Below the pieces are notes generated by a model. It was not told the origin of the DNA. It searched no databases and was given only the letters and a program-made list of their open reading frames with translations. Below, piece after piece: positions 41,439 through 52,746 of a DNA stretch of 64,000 nt. This DNA comes from Microvirga splendida (lineage in GTDB: Bacteria > Pseudomonadota > Alphaproteobacteria > Rhizobiales > Beijerinckiaceae). Location of the stretch: contig NZ_JAELXT010000019.1 of the NCBI RefSeq assembly GCF_016427565.1, positions 1 through 64,000 on the forward strand, written 5' to 3'. Every line of letters starts with the position of its first letter. The stretch's first letter is position 1. A program made the position numbers and the translations under genes.

Positions 41439-41822
41439 GTGGCCACAACGGTTCTGATCGTCGACGACAGCAAGCTTGCCCGCATCGTCGCAGCCAAGGC
41501 TTTGGCCGCGCTCCAGCCCGAATGGGACAGGATCGAGGCCGGTAATGCCCAGGAAGCCCTCACAGTCCTGAGCGAGCGGAAGATCGATGTGGCCATGATC
41601 GACTTCAACATGCCGGAGAAGGACGGGCTCGAACTGGCCGGAGAGATCCGCGCCAGCCACCCGACGATGCCGATTGCGGTCATCACGGCCAATATCCAGG
41701 ACGAGGTGATCGCTCGGGCGCGCCAGGTGAACGCCACCTTCGTCAGCAAGCCCCTGACCGAGGAGGGGCTGAGAGGATTCATTTCCGGGGCGGCCCTGCG
41801 TCTGCGATCGAGCGCGGCGTAA
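41439..41822 (+). CDS. cheY: CheY-like single-domain response regulator
   Basis: The 127-residue receiver domain has D9/D10, phospho-acceptor D55 (IDVAMIDFNMPEKDG), switch Thr in MPIAVITANIQD and Lys in ATFVSKPLTEEG. It has no output domain, so it acts by binding another protein (motor switch or other target) when phosphorylated by CheA. The start is GTG 41439, and the in-frame upstream sequence gives no better choice. It comes about 100 nt after the STAS-like gene, and the CheC-type gene follows. Confidence 0.9.
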   Translation: MATTVLIVDDSKLARIVAAKALAALQPEWDRIEAGNAQEALTVLSERKIDVAMIDFNMPEKDGLELAGEIRASHPTMPIAVITANIQDEVIARARQVNATFVSKPLTEEGLRGFISGAALRLRSSAA

Positions 41823-41872
41823 CGGACAGTGACTTGCAGGCACCGAGCGACACGTCGCGGCCGAGGTGGAAG

Positions 41873-42520
41873 ATGATGGCGTCAACGATCTCGGAAGTGC
41901 TCAACGAGCTGGAGCTCGATGCTCTGACGGAACTCGTGAACATCGGCGTCAGCCGCGCCGCCTTCAGCCTTCGCGAGATGGTCGGCGAGCAGGTTCACCT
42001 GTCCGTGCCGGCGGTCGATCTCGTGCATCGCACGCGGGCCATCGAGATCCTCGAGGGGCGCGAGTCCGGCCCGCTCGTGGCCGTTCATCAGGTCTTCGAG
42101 GGCGACATCATGGGCCGCGCCCTGCTGATCTTCCCCGAGACCAAGAGCCTCGAACTCGTCAGGGCCGTGACAGGCGGAGAACTCTCCCTCGAAGATATCA
42201 TCGAGCTTGAGCAGGAGGCCTTGGCCGAGACCGGCAACATTCTGCTGAACGGCTGCCTCGGCACGATCGCCAACATGCTCCACCGCAGCCTGAGGATGTC
42301 CCTGCCGGAGATCATCAGGGGAAAGGGACCCGAGCTCTTCAATCTTGCGCCTCCCCCCGAGGCTGCCGACGTGGTCATGTTCCTCTATATCAACTTCACG
42401 GTCCGGCAACGGGACATCAGCGGCTACATCGTCATGCTGATGGACATCCCTTCCCTGGCCGTGCTCAAGAGCCTGCTCGGCGAATTCATCGAGCGGGCAA
42501 CCGACGGCATGGCATCCTGA
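41873..42520 (+). CDS. cheC: CheC-family CheY-P phosphatase
   Basis: The product is about 215 residues with two CheC phosphatase signatures: D-x3-E-x2-N in LDALTELVNIGVSRA and the related E-x3-E-x2-N in QEALAETGNILLNGCL. Each is followed about 22 residues later by Pro (HLSVPAV, MSLPEII). Two active helices are typical of CheC, whereas CheX has one. It should dephosphorylate CheY-P and end signalling. Translation may begin at ATG 41873 or 41876, with GAGG 6 nt ahead of the first. A TTG at 41834 is less likely. Confidence 0.85.
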   Translation: MMASTISEVLNELELDALTELVNIGVSRAAFSLREMVGEQVHLSVPAVDLVHRTRAIEILEGRESGPLVAVHQVFEGDIMGRALLIFPETKSLELVRAVTGGELSLEDIIELEQEALAETGNILLNGCLGTIANMLHRSLRMSLPEIIRGKGPELFNLAPPPEAADVVMFLYINFTVRQRDISGYIVMLMDIPSLAVLKSLLGEFIERATDGMAS

Positions 42521-42524
42521 TCAT

Positions 42525-44519
42525 ATGCATCAGCTTGAAGATGAACTTCTATCGTCGGTCTTCGACGCCGTAGATACGGGCCTCATCGTTCTTGATGGCA
42601 GCATGCGGGTGGTCGCCTGGAACGCGTGGTTCGTCTCGGCCAGCGGGATCGCCTCCCAGGATGCTGTCGGAAGACAGCTGGACGAGCTGTTTCCCGGGGC
42701 GGTGTCGCCGGGGCTCAGATCTGCCATCACGGACACTTTGGAAGCGGGCTCCTCAAGGCTTCTGACCCATTCCCTGCACCCGTTCGTCCTGCCGCTGCAG
42801 ACCCGCTCCGGCCGCCAGCTCATCCACAATGTCTCCGTGCGCCCGCTCGGTACGCGCCCCGATCTGCGGTGCCTCGTGCAGATCGTCGACGTCACGGTGG
42901 CCGTTCAGCGCGAACAGGTTCTGCGCGAGCGGCAGAACGCACGCTACGACGCCGTCGTGAACAGCGCTCCGGATGCCATCCTCACCCTCGACTCGCAGGG
43001 CGTGATTCAGCTTGCCAACCCCGCAGCCGCAAGCGAGTTCGGCTATGCGCTCAGGGAGCTTGTCGGCATGCAGATGGCCGCTCTCCTGAACGTGCCGGAG
43101 ACCTGGAACGAGCTTTGGACAAGCCTCCTCGAAGGCACCGTCATGCACCGCTCCGTGGAGGTCACGGCCAGGCGCAAGGACGGCTCCGTCAGTTTCCTGG
43201 AGGTTTCCGCCGCACGGTGGCAGAGCGACATGCGCGTCTTCGTGACGTTCATTCTGCGCAATGTGAATGAGCGCCGGGCGGCCGAGGAAGCGCTGCGGGA
43301 CCTGAACCAGACCCTGGAGGAGCGTGTCGACGAGCGGACGCAGGAGCTGCTGAGAGCCGAAGAGCAGCTTCGTCAGGCTCAGAAGATGGAGGCGGTCGGT
43401 CAGCTGACAGGCGGCATCGCCCATGACTTCAACAATCTCCTTGCGGGCATCGTCGGCTCCCTCGACTTGATGCAGACCCGCATCGCGCAGGGGCGCACCG
43501 AGCATGTCGAGCGCTATGCCAAGGCCGCGATGAGCTCGGCCCAGCGTGCGGCCGCGCTCACCCACCGCCTGCTCGCCTTTGCACGCCGGCAGCCGCTCGA
43601 TCCGAAGCCGGTTAATGCCAACCAGCTCATCGCCTCCATGGAGGACCTGCTCCGCCGCACCATCGGACCGATGCATGCCCTGGAGATCGTCACGGCGGGC
43701 GGCCTGTGGACGACCCTGTGCGATCCCAACCAGCTCGAGAGCGCCATCCTGAACCTTGCCATCAATGCGCGCGATGCCATGCCGGAGGGCGGCAAGCTCA
43801 CCATCGAGACGGCCAACGCCCATCTCGACGACGCCTATGGGGCGGCCCACATCGACGTCACGCCGGGGCAGTACGTGTCGATCTGCATCACGGATACCGG
43901 AGCGGGCATGACGCCCGACGTGGTCGAGCGCGTTTTCGAGCCCTTCTTCACCACCAAGCCCATTGGCCAGGGGACGGGGCTGGGTCTCTCGATGGTCTAC
44001 GGTTTCGCCAAGCAATCCGAGGGACATGTCAAAATCTACTCGGAGGTGGGCCAGGGCACGACGATCAGGATCTACCTGCCGCGCCACCGCGGCGTCGCCC
44101 AGGAGGAGCCTTCCACGATCTCCCCTGCCGAGATGTCGCGCGCCGAGGCAGGCGAGACGGTTCTGGTGGTGGAAGACGAGCCGGTCATTCGCAACCTGAT
44201 CGTCGAGGTGCTCCAGGAACTGGGCTACCGCGCTCTGGAAGCGTCGGACGGGCCTGCCGGTCTCAAGGTCCTGCAGTCGGGACAGCGAATCGACCTGCTC
44301 GTCACCGATGTCGGCTTGCCTGGCATCAACGGGCGACAGATCGCGGATGCGGCACGAGAAACCCGCCCCGGCCTGAAGGTGCTCTTCATCACCGGCTATG
44401 CGGAGAACGCGACGCTGGCGAACGGCTTCCTCGACCCGGGGATGGAGATGATCACCAAGCCCTTCGCCGTCGAGGCGCTGGCAACTCGGATCACAAGGAT
44501 GATTCAGGGCGCTCGGTAA
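42525..44519 (+). CDS. soluble PAS-PAS hybrid histidine kinase with receiver domain
   Basis: The 664-residue kinase has no TM helices. PAS1 is at about 8-125 (LLSSVFDAVDTGLIVLDGSM) and PAS2 at about 135-250 (VVNSAPDAILTLDSQGVIQL). A coiled coil (LEERVDERTQELLRAEEQLR) leads to HisKA with His in GQLTGGIAHDFNNLLAGIVG, then a HATPase (NLAINARDAMPEGG, ITDTGAGMTPDVVERVFEPF, GTGLGLSMVYG). A C-terminal receiver has its Asp in IDLLVTDVGLPGING. It starts 4 nt after the cheC stop, so it is probably the last gene of the chemosensory operon, feeding a second signal into or out of it. Confidence 0.9.
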   Translation: MHQLEDELLSSVFDAVDTGLIVLDGSMRVVAWNAWFVSASGIASQDAVGRQLDELFPGAVSPGLRSAITDTLEAGSSRLLTHSLHPFVLPLQTRSGRQLIHNVSVRPLGTRPDLRCLVQIVDVTVAVQREQVLRERQNARYDAVVNSAPDAILTLDSQGVIQLANPAAASEFGYALRELVGMQMAALLNVPETWNELWTSLLEGTVMHRSVEVTARRKDGSVSFLEVSAARWQSDMRVFVTFILRNVNERRAAEEALRDLNQTLEERVDERTQELLRAEEQLRQAQKMEAVGQLTGGIAHDFNNLLAGIVGSLDLMQTRIAQGRTEHVERYAKAAMSSAQRAAALTHRLLAFARRQPLDPKPVNANQLIASMEDLLRRTIGPMHALEIVTAGGLWTTLCDPNQLESAILNLAINARDAMPEGGKLTIETANAHLDDAYGAAHIDVTPGQYVSICITDTGAGMTPDVVERVFEPFFTTKPIGQGTGLGLSMVYGFAKQSEGHVKIYSEVGQGTTIRIYLPRHRGVAQEEPSTISPAEMSRAEAGETVLVVEDEPVIRNLIVEVLQELGYRALEASDGPAGLKVLQSGQRIDLLVTDVGLPGINGRQIADAARETRPGLKVLFITGYAENATLANGFLDPGMEMITKPFAVEALATRITRMIQGAR

Positions 44520-44593
44520 GCAAAGCGCGGGACGCTTGCATCTTCGCTCCCCTGTGGGCCAGCAGCTGCAATTCCGTTATCTGCCGAGAGCGC

Positions 44594-46081
44594 TCAGGCC
44601 TCCCTGCCGGTTTCCGCCAGAAGCGCGATCTTCAGTTCCCGGAAGGCCCGCTGGAATCGCGAGGTCCGCTGCTCTTCAAGCATCGTCTCAAGCTCATGCC
44701 CAAGTTCGCGCAGGCGGCGGTCGCCCAGACGCTGGGCCTCGATGAACATCGAGTGCTCCTCCGAGGAGGCGTGATGGTCGACGGCCTTGTGAAGAGCCCG
44801 CAGGTGCTCTTCGAACGCGGGGCTGGAGGTCGGCAGCTTCAGCGTCGCGGCCAGCAGATCCGCCAGTTGCTGGTGCTCCGCATAGGCCACCGAGACATCC
44901 TCGCTGACCGGGCGGACCGCCGGATAGAAGATCTCATCCTCGATGTGCTCATGAATCTCGAGTTCGGACGCAAGTGTCCGCATCAGGTCGCGGCGCTGCG
45001 GATCATCCGGCGACATGTTTTCGATCCGCCGGAACATGCGTCGCAGCAACTCGTGATGCTCGAAGAGCACCTCGTCCGCCTTCCGGCCCAGGGGAGCATC
45101 TGCCCGCGGGGCTTGTTCCATCTCTGCCGCGTGCTCGATGTCCTCCGGCGTCACTGCCTCGGCGCCGGGCTCCTGCCGCCGCCTGATTTCAATAACGCCA
45201 CTGCGCAGGCGCACATCGTAGATCGGCTGCGGGCAGGTCGATGGGCCGTCGAGGGGCTGACCTGTCTCAAGGTCGTAGCGGGAGCCGTGCCAGGGGCACA
45301 CGAGGCCGCCCCGCAGAAGCCAGCCTTCGTCCAAGGGGCCGCCCATGTGCGAGCAGCGGGCGCCCATGGCGAAGATGCGTCCGTGCTGCCGCACGAGGGC
45401 GACGGGAATGTGCGCCCGCTCCACCTCGTCCCAGACCTCCACTTTGCGCGGCTGCCCCTCCTTGAGATCGGCCGCAGGCAGAACAGGCTCGAAGCCGCGC
45501 GGTTCGACGCTGCGGTCGGCCTGATCGACCCCTTGCCGGAGGCGATAGACGAGATGTCCGCCGAGATAGGCCCCCACGAACATCACGCCCCAGGCTGTGG
45601 CGCTTGCGAGGCGTCCCTCGCGGCGTCGGCCACGCCGGCGCAGGGCGGTCGAGGTGAGCTGAAGGCCGAGCGCCGCGCTGTTGACGAGCGCATGGGCGAG
45701 GCCCACCCGGCGCGGGCGTCCGTGCGTCTGCTGCCAGTCCACCAACCCAGTGGCCGCCGCCGCAACCGCGCCGGCGGCGCCAGCCTGCACGGCTATATCG
45801 GCCGCCCTGCCATAGGCACGGCCATGTTCCGTTCCGAGGGCCTCGAGGGCGTCGAGCCCGAGGGCCAGCGTCCAGGTTCCAATCGGCAGCGTGACGAGCA
45901 TCGGGTGCACGGGGTGCCCGAACCAGGTGCCATGCAGCGCGTTGCGAACTCGCTTGCCCGGCGTCCCGGCGAGGCGCTGCGGCAGGGCAACGGCATTGGC
46001 GAGCTGGAAGGCCGGCCCGTCGAGCCACTCCGCCGCCTCGATCCGGCCGATGGCGGCCCCCGTCACGCTGGAAGGTTTCAT
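44594..46081 (-). CDS. DUF2231 membrane / Rieske 2Fe-2S / hemerythrin fusion protein
   Basis: The 495-residue protein joins three modules. Residues 45-180 form a DUF2231 membrane domain (HGTWFGHPVHPMLVTLPIGT, WGVMFVGAYLGGHLVYRL). Residues 200-300 form a Rieske ferredoxin domain with ligands C243-x-H245 (RCSHMGGPLDEG) and C262-x2-H265 (VCPWHGSRYD). Residues 335-460 form a hemerythrin-like HHE domain (LFEHHELLRRMFRR, LEIHEHIEDEIFYP, AEHQQLADLL, HKAVDHHASSEEHSMF) that could bind a di-iron centre and O2 or NO. It may be a membrane-bound redox or gas sensor/reductase. The start follows AGGAGGG. Its stop lies 75 nt from the hybrid-kinase stop. Confidence 0.88.
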   Translation of the reverse strand: MKPSSVTGAAIGRIEAAEWLDGPAFQLANAVALPQRLAGTPGKRVRNALHGTWFGHPVHPMLVTLPIGTWTLALGLDALEALGTEHGRAYGRAADIAVQAGAAGAVAAAATGLVDWQQTHGRPRRVGLAHALVNSAALGLQLTSTALRRRGRRREGRLASATAWGVMFVGAYLGGHLVYRLRQGVDQADRSVEPRGFEPVLPAADLKEGQPRKVEVWDEVERAHIPVALVRQHGRIFAMGARCSHMGGPLDEGWLLRGGLVCPWHGSRYDLETGQPLDGPSTCPQPIYDVRLRSGVIEIRRRQEPGAEAVTPEDIEHAAEMEQAPRADAPLGRKADEVLFEHHELLRRMFRRIENMSPDDPQRRDLMRTLASELEIHEHIEDEIFYPAVRPVSEDVSVAYAEHQQLADLLAATLKLPTSSPAFEEHLRALHKAVDHHASSEEHSMFIEAQRLGDRRLRELGHELETMLEEQRTSRFQRAFRELKIALLAETGREA

Positions 46082-46410
46082 CTCATCCGGCCCTCCTGGT
46101 GCACCATGCGGCGGGCGGAGGGTTCCGCACCTTGTGGCAAGGCCTAGCTGCCGTTAAGCAGACAATCGACTCGGGCAGGTTTGGTTCGGTGCGTCGTCTG
46201 CTGTTTGCCTGTTTGCGGGCGGCCCTTTCGGGTGAGCGCATCCGGCAGTCCAGAAGAGCCCTCAGCCGCTTCTCCCCGGTCGTTCCGACGAGCTGACACT
46301 ATCGGCAGGTGCACCGGATTCCGCTCACGGTCAGCTGCGGGGGCAAGTCTTCAGGGTGTTGTGGAACTGCTGCCCTATGGCTTCGAAACCTTACACCCAA
46401 AGGAGTAAGA
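46082..46410. other. 329-nt gap between fusion-protein gene and tRNA-Ser
   Basis: No gene is supported. The left end must hold the promoter of the Rieske fusion gene (minus strand). The right end is the 3' flank of tRNA-Ser. Confidence 0.4.
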
Positions 46411-46500
46411 TGGCGGAGAGGGGGAGATTCGAACTCCCGATACGGTTGCCCGTATGCCGCATTTCGAGTGCGGTGCATTCAACCACTCTGCCACCTCTCC
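46411..46500 (-). tRNA. tRNA-Ser(CGA)
   Basis: The 90-nt gene folds as a class II tRNA. The acceptor arm GGAGAGG pairs with CCTCTCC, and the discriminator G and an encoded CCA follow. The anticodon stem CCGCA/TGCGG has the loop CTCGAAA (anticodon CGA), there is a long variable arm (CATACGGGCAACCGTAT), and the T-loop is TTCGAAT. Confidence 0.95.
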
Positions 46501-46633
46501 GGAGGGCGGGGGCCTTGGCCCCGCTGGTTGAGGCCGGGTGGATATCATGGGCTTGGCGGGTCTTCAAGCGCCAAAAGCAAGGTTTTTGATTGACAAAGAC
46601 AGGGGCCGACCGTAGATAGGCGTCCTCTATGAG

Positions 46634-46731
46634 CGGGCACGAGTGCCTGCGCATATTCATGCGGCAGCTCAAGCTGCCGTGAACCGAAGCCGGAAACTGC
46701 CAAAAAGCCAATCCGGCGGGGGTGTCCCCGC
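46634..46731 (+). promoter_or_regulatory. structured leader upstream of rplU
   Basis: Three hairpins precede rplU: GGCAC-GA-GTGCC near 46635-46646; CGGCAGCT (46662-46669) pairing with AGCTGCCG (46672-46679); and GCGGGG (46716-46721) pairing with CCCCGC (46726-46731). The last ends 30 nt before the ATG. The arrangement resembles a ribosomal-protein autoregulatory leader. The function is inferred only. Confidence 0.35.
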
Positions 46732-46761
46732 TGAGAATTGGGTTTGAACACGAGGATCAAG

Positions 46762-47073
46762 ATGTTCGCAGTGATCAAGACCGGCGGCAAGCAGTATCGC
46801 GTTGCCGCCAATGACGTCATCACCGTCGCCACGCTCGCAGGCGAGCCGGGCTCCGCCGTTACCTTCGACCAGGTTCTCATGGTCACGAACGACGGCAAGA
46901 CCCAGGTGGGCGCCCCCCTCATGCAGGGCGTGACCGTGGCAGGCGAAGTGGTGGAACACACCCGTGGCGAGAAGGTCATCTCCTTCAAGAAGCGCCGCCG
47001 TCAGAATTCGCGCCGCAAGCGCGGGCATCGCCAGGACTACACCGTGGTTCGGATCACCGAGATCCGCGCGTAA
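46762..47073 (+). CDS. rplU: 50S ribosomal protein L21
   Basis: The 103-residue protein has the L21 start [14 protein letters not shown] and the conserved [20 protein letters not shown] and [10 protein letters not shown]21 binds 23S rRNA in the large subunit. ATG 46762 is the conserved start, and GAGGATCAAG lies ahead. It is paired with rpmA 118 nt downstream in the usual rplU-rpmA unit ended by the terminator at 47565. Confidence 0.97.
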   Translation: MFAVIKTGGKQYRVAANDVITVATLAGEPGSAVTFDQVLMVTNDGKTQVGAPLMQGVTVAGEVVEHTRGEKVISFKKRRRQNSRRKRGHRQDYTVVRITEIRA

Positions 47074-47191
47074 GGTTTTAGGCGAGAGCCGGTCAGCGGC
47101 TCAAGTTTGGTAGAACACAAGGCAGCGGCCGAAGAGGCTGCGCCGGCCCCGCCGAAGGGCAGGGCTTAGTCAAGGAACACGGGAGTTACCC

Positions 47192-47458
47192 ATGGCTCAT
47201 AAAAAAGCAGGCGGTTCGTCTCGCAACGGTCGCGACTCCGCGGGCCGTCGTCTGGGCGTCAAGCGTTTCGGCGATCAGCAGGTTGTCGCCGGCAACATCA
47301 TTATTCGTCAGCGCGGCACCAAATGGCATGCCGGCGCGAATGTCGGCATGGGCAAAGACCACACCCTCTTTGCCACGGCCAATGGCCGAGTCCGATTCCT
47401 GACGCGTCAAGGCCGAGCCTTTGTATCGGTCGTACCGGCCCAAGAGGCCGCAGAGTAA
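47192..47458 (+). CDS. rpmA: 50S ribosomal protein L27
   Basis: The 88-residue protein has the L27 hallmarks [20 protein letters not shown] and [15 protein letters not shown] followed by GKDHTLFA. Its flexible N-terminus reaches the peptidyl-transferase centre. There is no N-terminal leader that would need proteolytic cleavage, unlike in Firmicutes. A strong terminator lies about 105 nt after the stop. Confidence 0.97.
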   Translation: MAHKKAGGSSRNGRDSAGRRLGVKRFGDQQVVAGNIIIRQRGTKWHAGANVGMGKDHTLFATANGRVRFLTRQGRAFVSVVPAQEAAE

Positions 47459-47564
47459 ACGGCGAGAGCGAAACGAAGGAGCTCCCGCCGGCATCACACC
47501 GACCCGGCGGATGAAGAGCTCCAGACAGGCCCCTAAAAGGCCAAGCTCCAATCCGAAATCGACA

Positions 47565-47599
47565 GGGGAGGTGGGATGTCCACCTCCCCTTCGTGTTTT
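47565..47599 (+). terminator. Rho-independent terminator of rplU-rpmA
   Basis: GGGGAGGTGG (47565-47574) pairs perfectly with CCACCTCCCC (47580-47589) across a 5-nt loop and is followed by TTCGTGTTTT. Confidence 0.8.
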
Positions 47600-47638
47600 C
47601 CAGGGCCCAAGGAGGGCCCAACGGATCGGAGCAAGACG

Positions 47639-48289
47639 ATGTTTCCCGACCTCACCCGTGACGATGTTTTCCGCCTCGAGACCCGCCGCCTGTGGCTGCG
47701 CTGGGCCCGTCTCGCGGATGCCCAAGCCATCGTACGCCTTGCCGGTGAAAAAGCGGTCGCGGAGATGACGGCGCGAATTCCGCATCCGTATCACCCGGAC
47801 GCCGCCGAGCGGTTCATCTTCCAGTCCCGGCGGTCCAATGCGGACGGCCAGGGCCTGCAGCTCGCCATCACGCCGGTGGCTAAGCCCAACAGTCTGATCG
47901 GCATGGTGGGCATCGGGCCCGATCCGGAGACCGGCAAGCCCAACCTGGGCTATTGGCTCGGCACCCCCTACTGGGGCAAGGGCTATGCCACGGAAGCCGT
48001 CCGTGCCCTGATCGATGCCTTCTTCGCCTATGGCGACGGCGACGAGATCACCGCCTGCGCCCGGGTCATCAATCCGGGCTCCCGGCGGGTGCTGGAGAAG
48101 TGCGGCTTTGCCTATCAGGGCGCCGGGCTCTCCGAGCTGCCCGCCCGGTGCGGCCTCTATCCGGTGGATCACTTCCGGCTCGACCGGCGCACCTGGGAGA
48201 GCCTGAAGGCCTGGGGCCACACGGGCCTCGTGCGTGAGCCTCTCATGCTCGAGGTCGAGGTGGAGCGGTCGATCTCCCTCGCCAGCTGA
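47639..48289 (+). CDS. GNAT-family N-acetyltransferase (RimJ/RimL type)
   Basis: The 216-residue protein has the GNAT layout of the RimJ-like branch: N-terminal LETRRLWLRWARLADAQAIV, the beta-4/acetyl-CoA region GYWLGTPYWGKGYATEAVRA, and the later VINPGSRRVLEKCGFAYQG. It transfers an acetyl group from acetyl-CoA to an amino group. The substrate (protein N-terminus or small molecule) is unknown. ATG 47639 follows CGGAGC at 5-6 nt. The longer frame from 47576 starts inside the terminator hairpin and is rejected. Confidence 0.88.
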   Translation: MFPDLTRDDVFRLETRRLWLRWARLADAQAIVRLAGEKAVAEMTARIPHPYHPDAAERFIFQSRRSNADGQGLQLAITPVAKPNSLIGMVGIGPDPETGKPNLGYWLGTPYWGKGYATEAVRALIDAFFAYGDGDEITACARVINPGSRRVLEKCGFAYQGAGLSELPARCGLYPVDHFRLDRRTWESLKAWGHTGLVREPLMLEVEVERSISLAS

Positions 48290-48295
48290 CACCGG

Positions 48296-48334
48296 AGCGC
48301 TCCCGAAAAGCTTTTCGGGAGCGCTTCTCTTTTG
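48296..48334. terminator. perfect 30-nt palindrome / terminator
   Basis: AGCGCTCCCGAAAAG is followed immediately by its exact complement (48296-48325), then TCTCTTTTG. It stands 6 nt after the acetyltransferase stop and probably ends that transcript. The loop-less centre also makes it look like a mobile palindromic repeat unit. Confidence 0.6.
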
Positions 48335-48384
48335 TCCGCGTTGCTCCCGCACGAGAGACGTGGATGGCTGCATTTTAACCGCAC

Positions 48385-48413
48385 GAGCAGATCCGCTTTT
48401 GCGAAAAGTGCTC
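48385..48413. repeat. small palindromic element upstream of obg
   Basis: GAGCA (48385-48389) and CTTTT pair with AAAAG and TGCTC (48409-48413) around GCG, giving an interrupted hairpin close to the obg start. Its CTTTTGCGAAAAG core resembles intergenic palindromes that are common in Rhizobiales genomes. Copy number cannot be judged from this window. Confidence 0.3.
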
Positions 48414-48424
48414 CAGTCCCGTAA

Positions 48425-50583
<2,159 letters not shown>

Positions 50584-51408
50584 TCCGCGTCCAGAAGCCT
50601 CAGCAGGGTCTGCGCGTCGCCGGGCGCGGCGCTCTTGATGTCGTTGTCGAAATACACATAGACGCTGCGCTCGTCCTTTCGCCAATCGGCAATGCGCCGG
50701 GTCCAGTCCTGCAAGGTCTCGGCCGAGTAGCTGCCCGCATAGCGTCCGTTGGTGCCGTGCGCGCGCACATAGACGAAATCGGCCGTGGCCTCCCAGGGCG
50801 CAGGCGCATCAGCGTGATCGGAGATGCACAAAGCCGCATTGTGATCGCGCAGGACCCGGAAGGTGTCCTCCTCGTACCAGCTCGGATGCCGGAACTCGAA
50901 GGCGCAGCGGCCTCCCTGCGGGATGAGCGACAAGCAGCGCGCCACCCGCTCCCGCGTCTCCGTATCGGCCTTGAAAGTGGGGGGCAGCTGGAACAGGACC
51001 GGGCCGAACTTGTCCCCGAGAGCGTTCATGCGACTGAAGACGAGATCGATGCTCTCCTCGATGCCTTTCAGCCGCTTCATGTGTGTGATGAAGCGCGAAA
51101 CCTTCCAGGCGAACAGGAACCGCTTCGGCGTGGAATCGTGCCAGGTCCGCACGGCCTGCTCGGTGGGGAGGCGATAAAAGGAGTTGTTGATCTCCGCCGT
51201 GTCGAAGCGCTGGACGTAGTAGGACAGGAAGTCCTTGATCTTCAGGCGCGCCGGGTAGAAAGGTCCGTGCCAGGACCGATAGTGCCAGCCCGAGGTTCCG
51301 ATGCGGATCTCAGGCGGGGCGGAGCGGCTTGGCTCAGGGGCGGCCTGCCGTGCTATGGGTTCCAGATGAGGCATTCCCCCTGGGGTGTTCAGGGGCCGGG
51401 ACTTGGAC

Positions 51409-52746
51409 ATGGACGACATTCGCGCCTTGATTTCAGAAGTGCTCGCCGACTACCTCAACGCACCAGGCGCGGCTTCGGTTGGAAATCCTGACATTCCGGC
51501 TCTCATGCGTGAGCTTGGGCGCCGCGCACGGACAGCCGCCCGGCGCGTGGCGCTGGCCTCCGCAGAGGACAAGAACGCCGCTTTGCGCGCCATGGCCGCG
51601 CGCATCCGGGCGCGGGCGGATGCGATCCTCGCCGCCAACGAGCAGGATCTGGCCGAGGCGAACGCCAAGGGGCAGCCTGCCTCCTTCATCGACCGGCTCA
51701 TGCTGAATCCCGAGCGGCTGGAGGCCATTGCGGCTGCAGTCGAGAGCATCGCCGGTCTGCCCGATCCGGTCGGGCGCGTGATGGCCCGCTTCGAGCGTCC
51801 GAACGGCCTGCAGATCGAGCGCGTGGCGACGCCGCTCGGCGTCATCGGGGTGATCTTCGAAAGCCGGCCCAACGTGACGGCGGATGCGGGTGCCCTGTGC
51901 CTCAAGGCCGGCAATGCCGCGATCCTGCGTACCGGTTCGGAGAGCTTCCTCACGTCGCTCACCCTCGCCCAGGCGATGGGGGAGGGGCTGGAGCAGGCGG
52001 GCCTGCCGGCCGACGCCGTCCGCCTCGTGCCGACCCGCGACCGTGCGGCCGTGGGCGCCATGCTGTCCGGGCTCGACGGCAATATCGATGTGATCGTGCC
52101 GCGCGGAGGCAAAAGCCTCGTGGCGCGGGTGCAGGAGGAGGCCCGGGTGCCGGTCTTCGCGCATCTGGAGGGCATCTGCCACGTCTTCGTGCATGGATCG
52201 GCCGATCTGGAGATGGCCAAGGCCATCGTGCTGAACGCCAAGCTGCGCCGCACCGGCGTCTGCGGCTCCGCCGAAACGCTGCTGGTGGACCGGGCCTGCG
52301 CCGAAACCCATCTCAAGCCGCTCGTTGCCATGCTGATCGAGGCCGGTTGCGCCGTGCGCGGGGACGAGGCCGTTCAGGCGGCTGATTCGCGCGTGACTCC
52401 GGCAACGGAGGAGGATTGGCGCACCGAATATCTCGACGCCATCATCTCCGTCCGGGTGGTCGACGGGCTCGACGAGGCCATCGCCCATATCGAATCTTAC
52501 GGCTCCCACCACACCGATTCCATCGTCACCGATGATGAGGCCGCCGCCGAGCGCTTCCTGGCCGAGGTGGATTCCGCCATCGTGCTCCACAACGCCTCGA
52601 CCCAGTTCGCCGATGGCGGCGAGTTCGGTTTCGGGGCCGAGATCGGCATCGCCACCGGGCGCATGCACGCCCGCGGGCCTGTGGGCGTGGAGCAGCTGAC
52701 CTCGTTCAAGTACCGCATCCGCGGCTCGGGCCAGACGCGCCCGTGA
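51409..52746 (+). CDS. proA: glutamate-5-semialdehyde dehydrogenase (gamma-glutamyl phosphate reductase)
   Basis: The 445-residue enzyme reduces glutamyl-5-phosphate with NADPH, the second step of proline synthesis. Motifs are [48 protein letters not shown], the catalytic Cys in [17 protein letters not shown], and ALVNSA-like ending [23 protein letters not shown] 51409 ([15 protein letters not shown]) is used; a GTG at 51385 is possible. It is separated from proB only by the antisense DUF72 gene and overlaps nadD by 4 nt. Confidence 0.95.
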   Translation: MDDIRALISEVLADYLNAPGAASVGNPDIPALMRELGRRARTAARRVALASAEDKNAALRAMAARIRARADAILAANEQDLAEANAKGQPASFIDRLMLNPERLEAIAAAVESIAGLPDPVGRVMARFERPNGLQIERVATPLGVIGVIFESRPNVTADAGALCLKAGNAAILRTGSESFLTSLTLAQAMGEGLEQAGLPADAVRLVPTRDRAAVGAMLSGLDGNIDVIVPRGGKSLVARVQEEARVPVFAHLEGICHVFVHGSADLEMAKAIVLNAKLRRTGVCGSAETLLVDRACAETHLKPLVAMLIEAGCAVRGDEAVQAADSRVTPATEEDWRTEYLDAIISVRVVDGLDEAIAHIESYGSHHTDSIVTDDEAAAERFLAEVDSAIVLHNASTQFADGGEFGFGAEIGIATGRMHARGPVGVEQLTSFKYRIRGSGQTRP

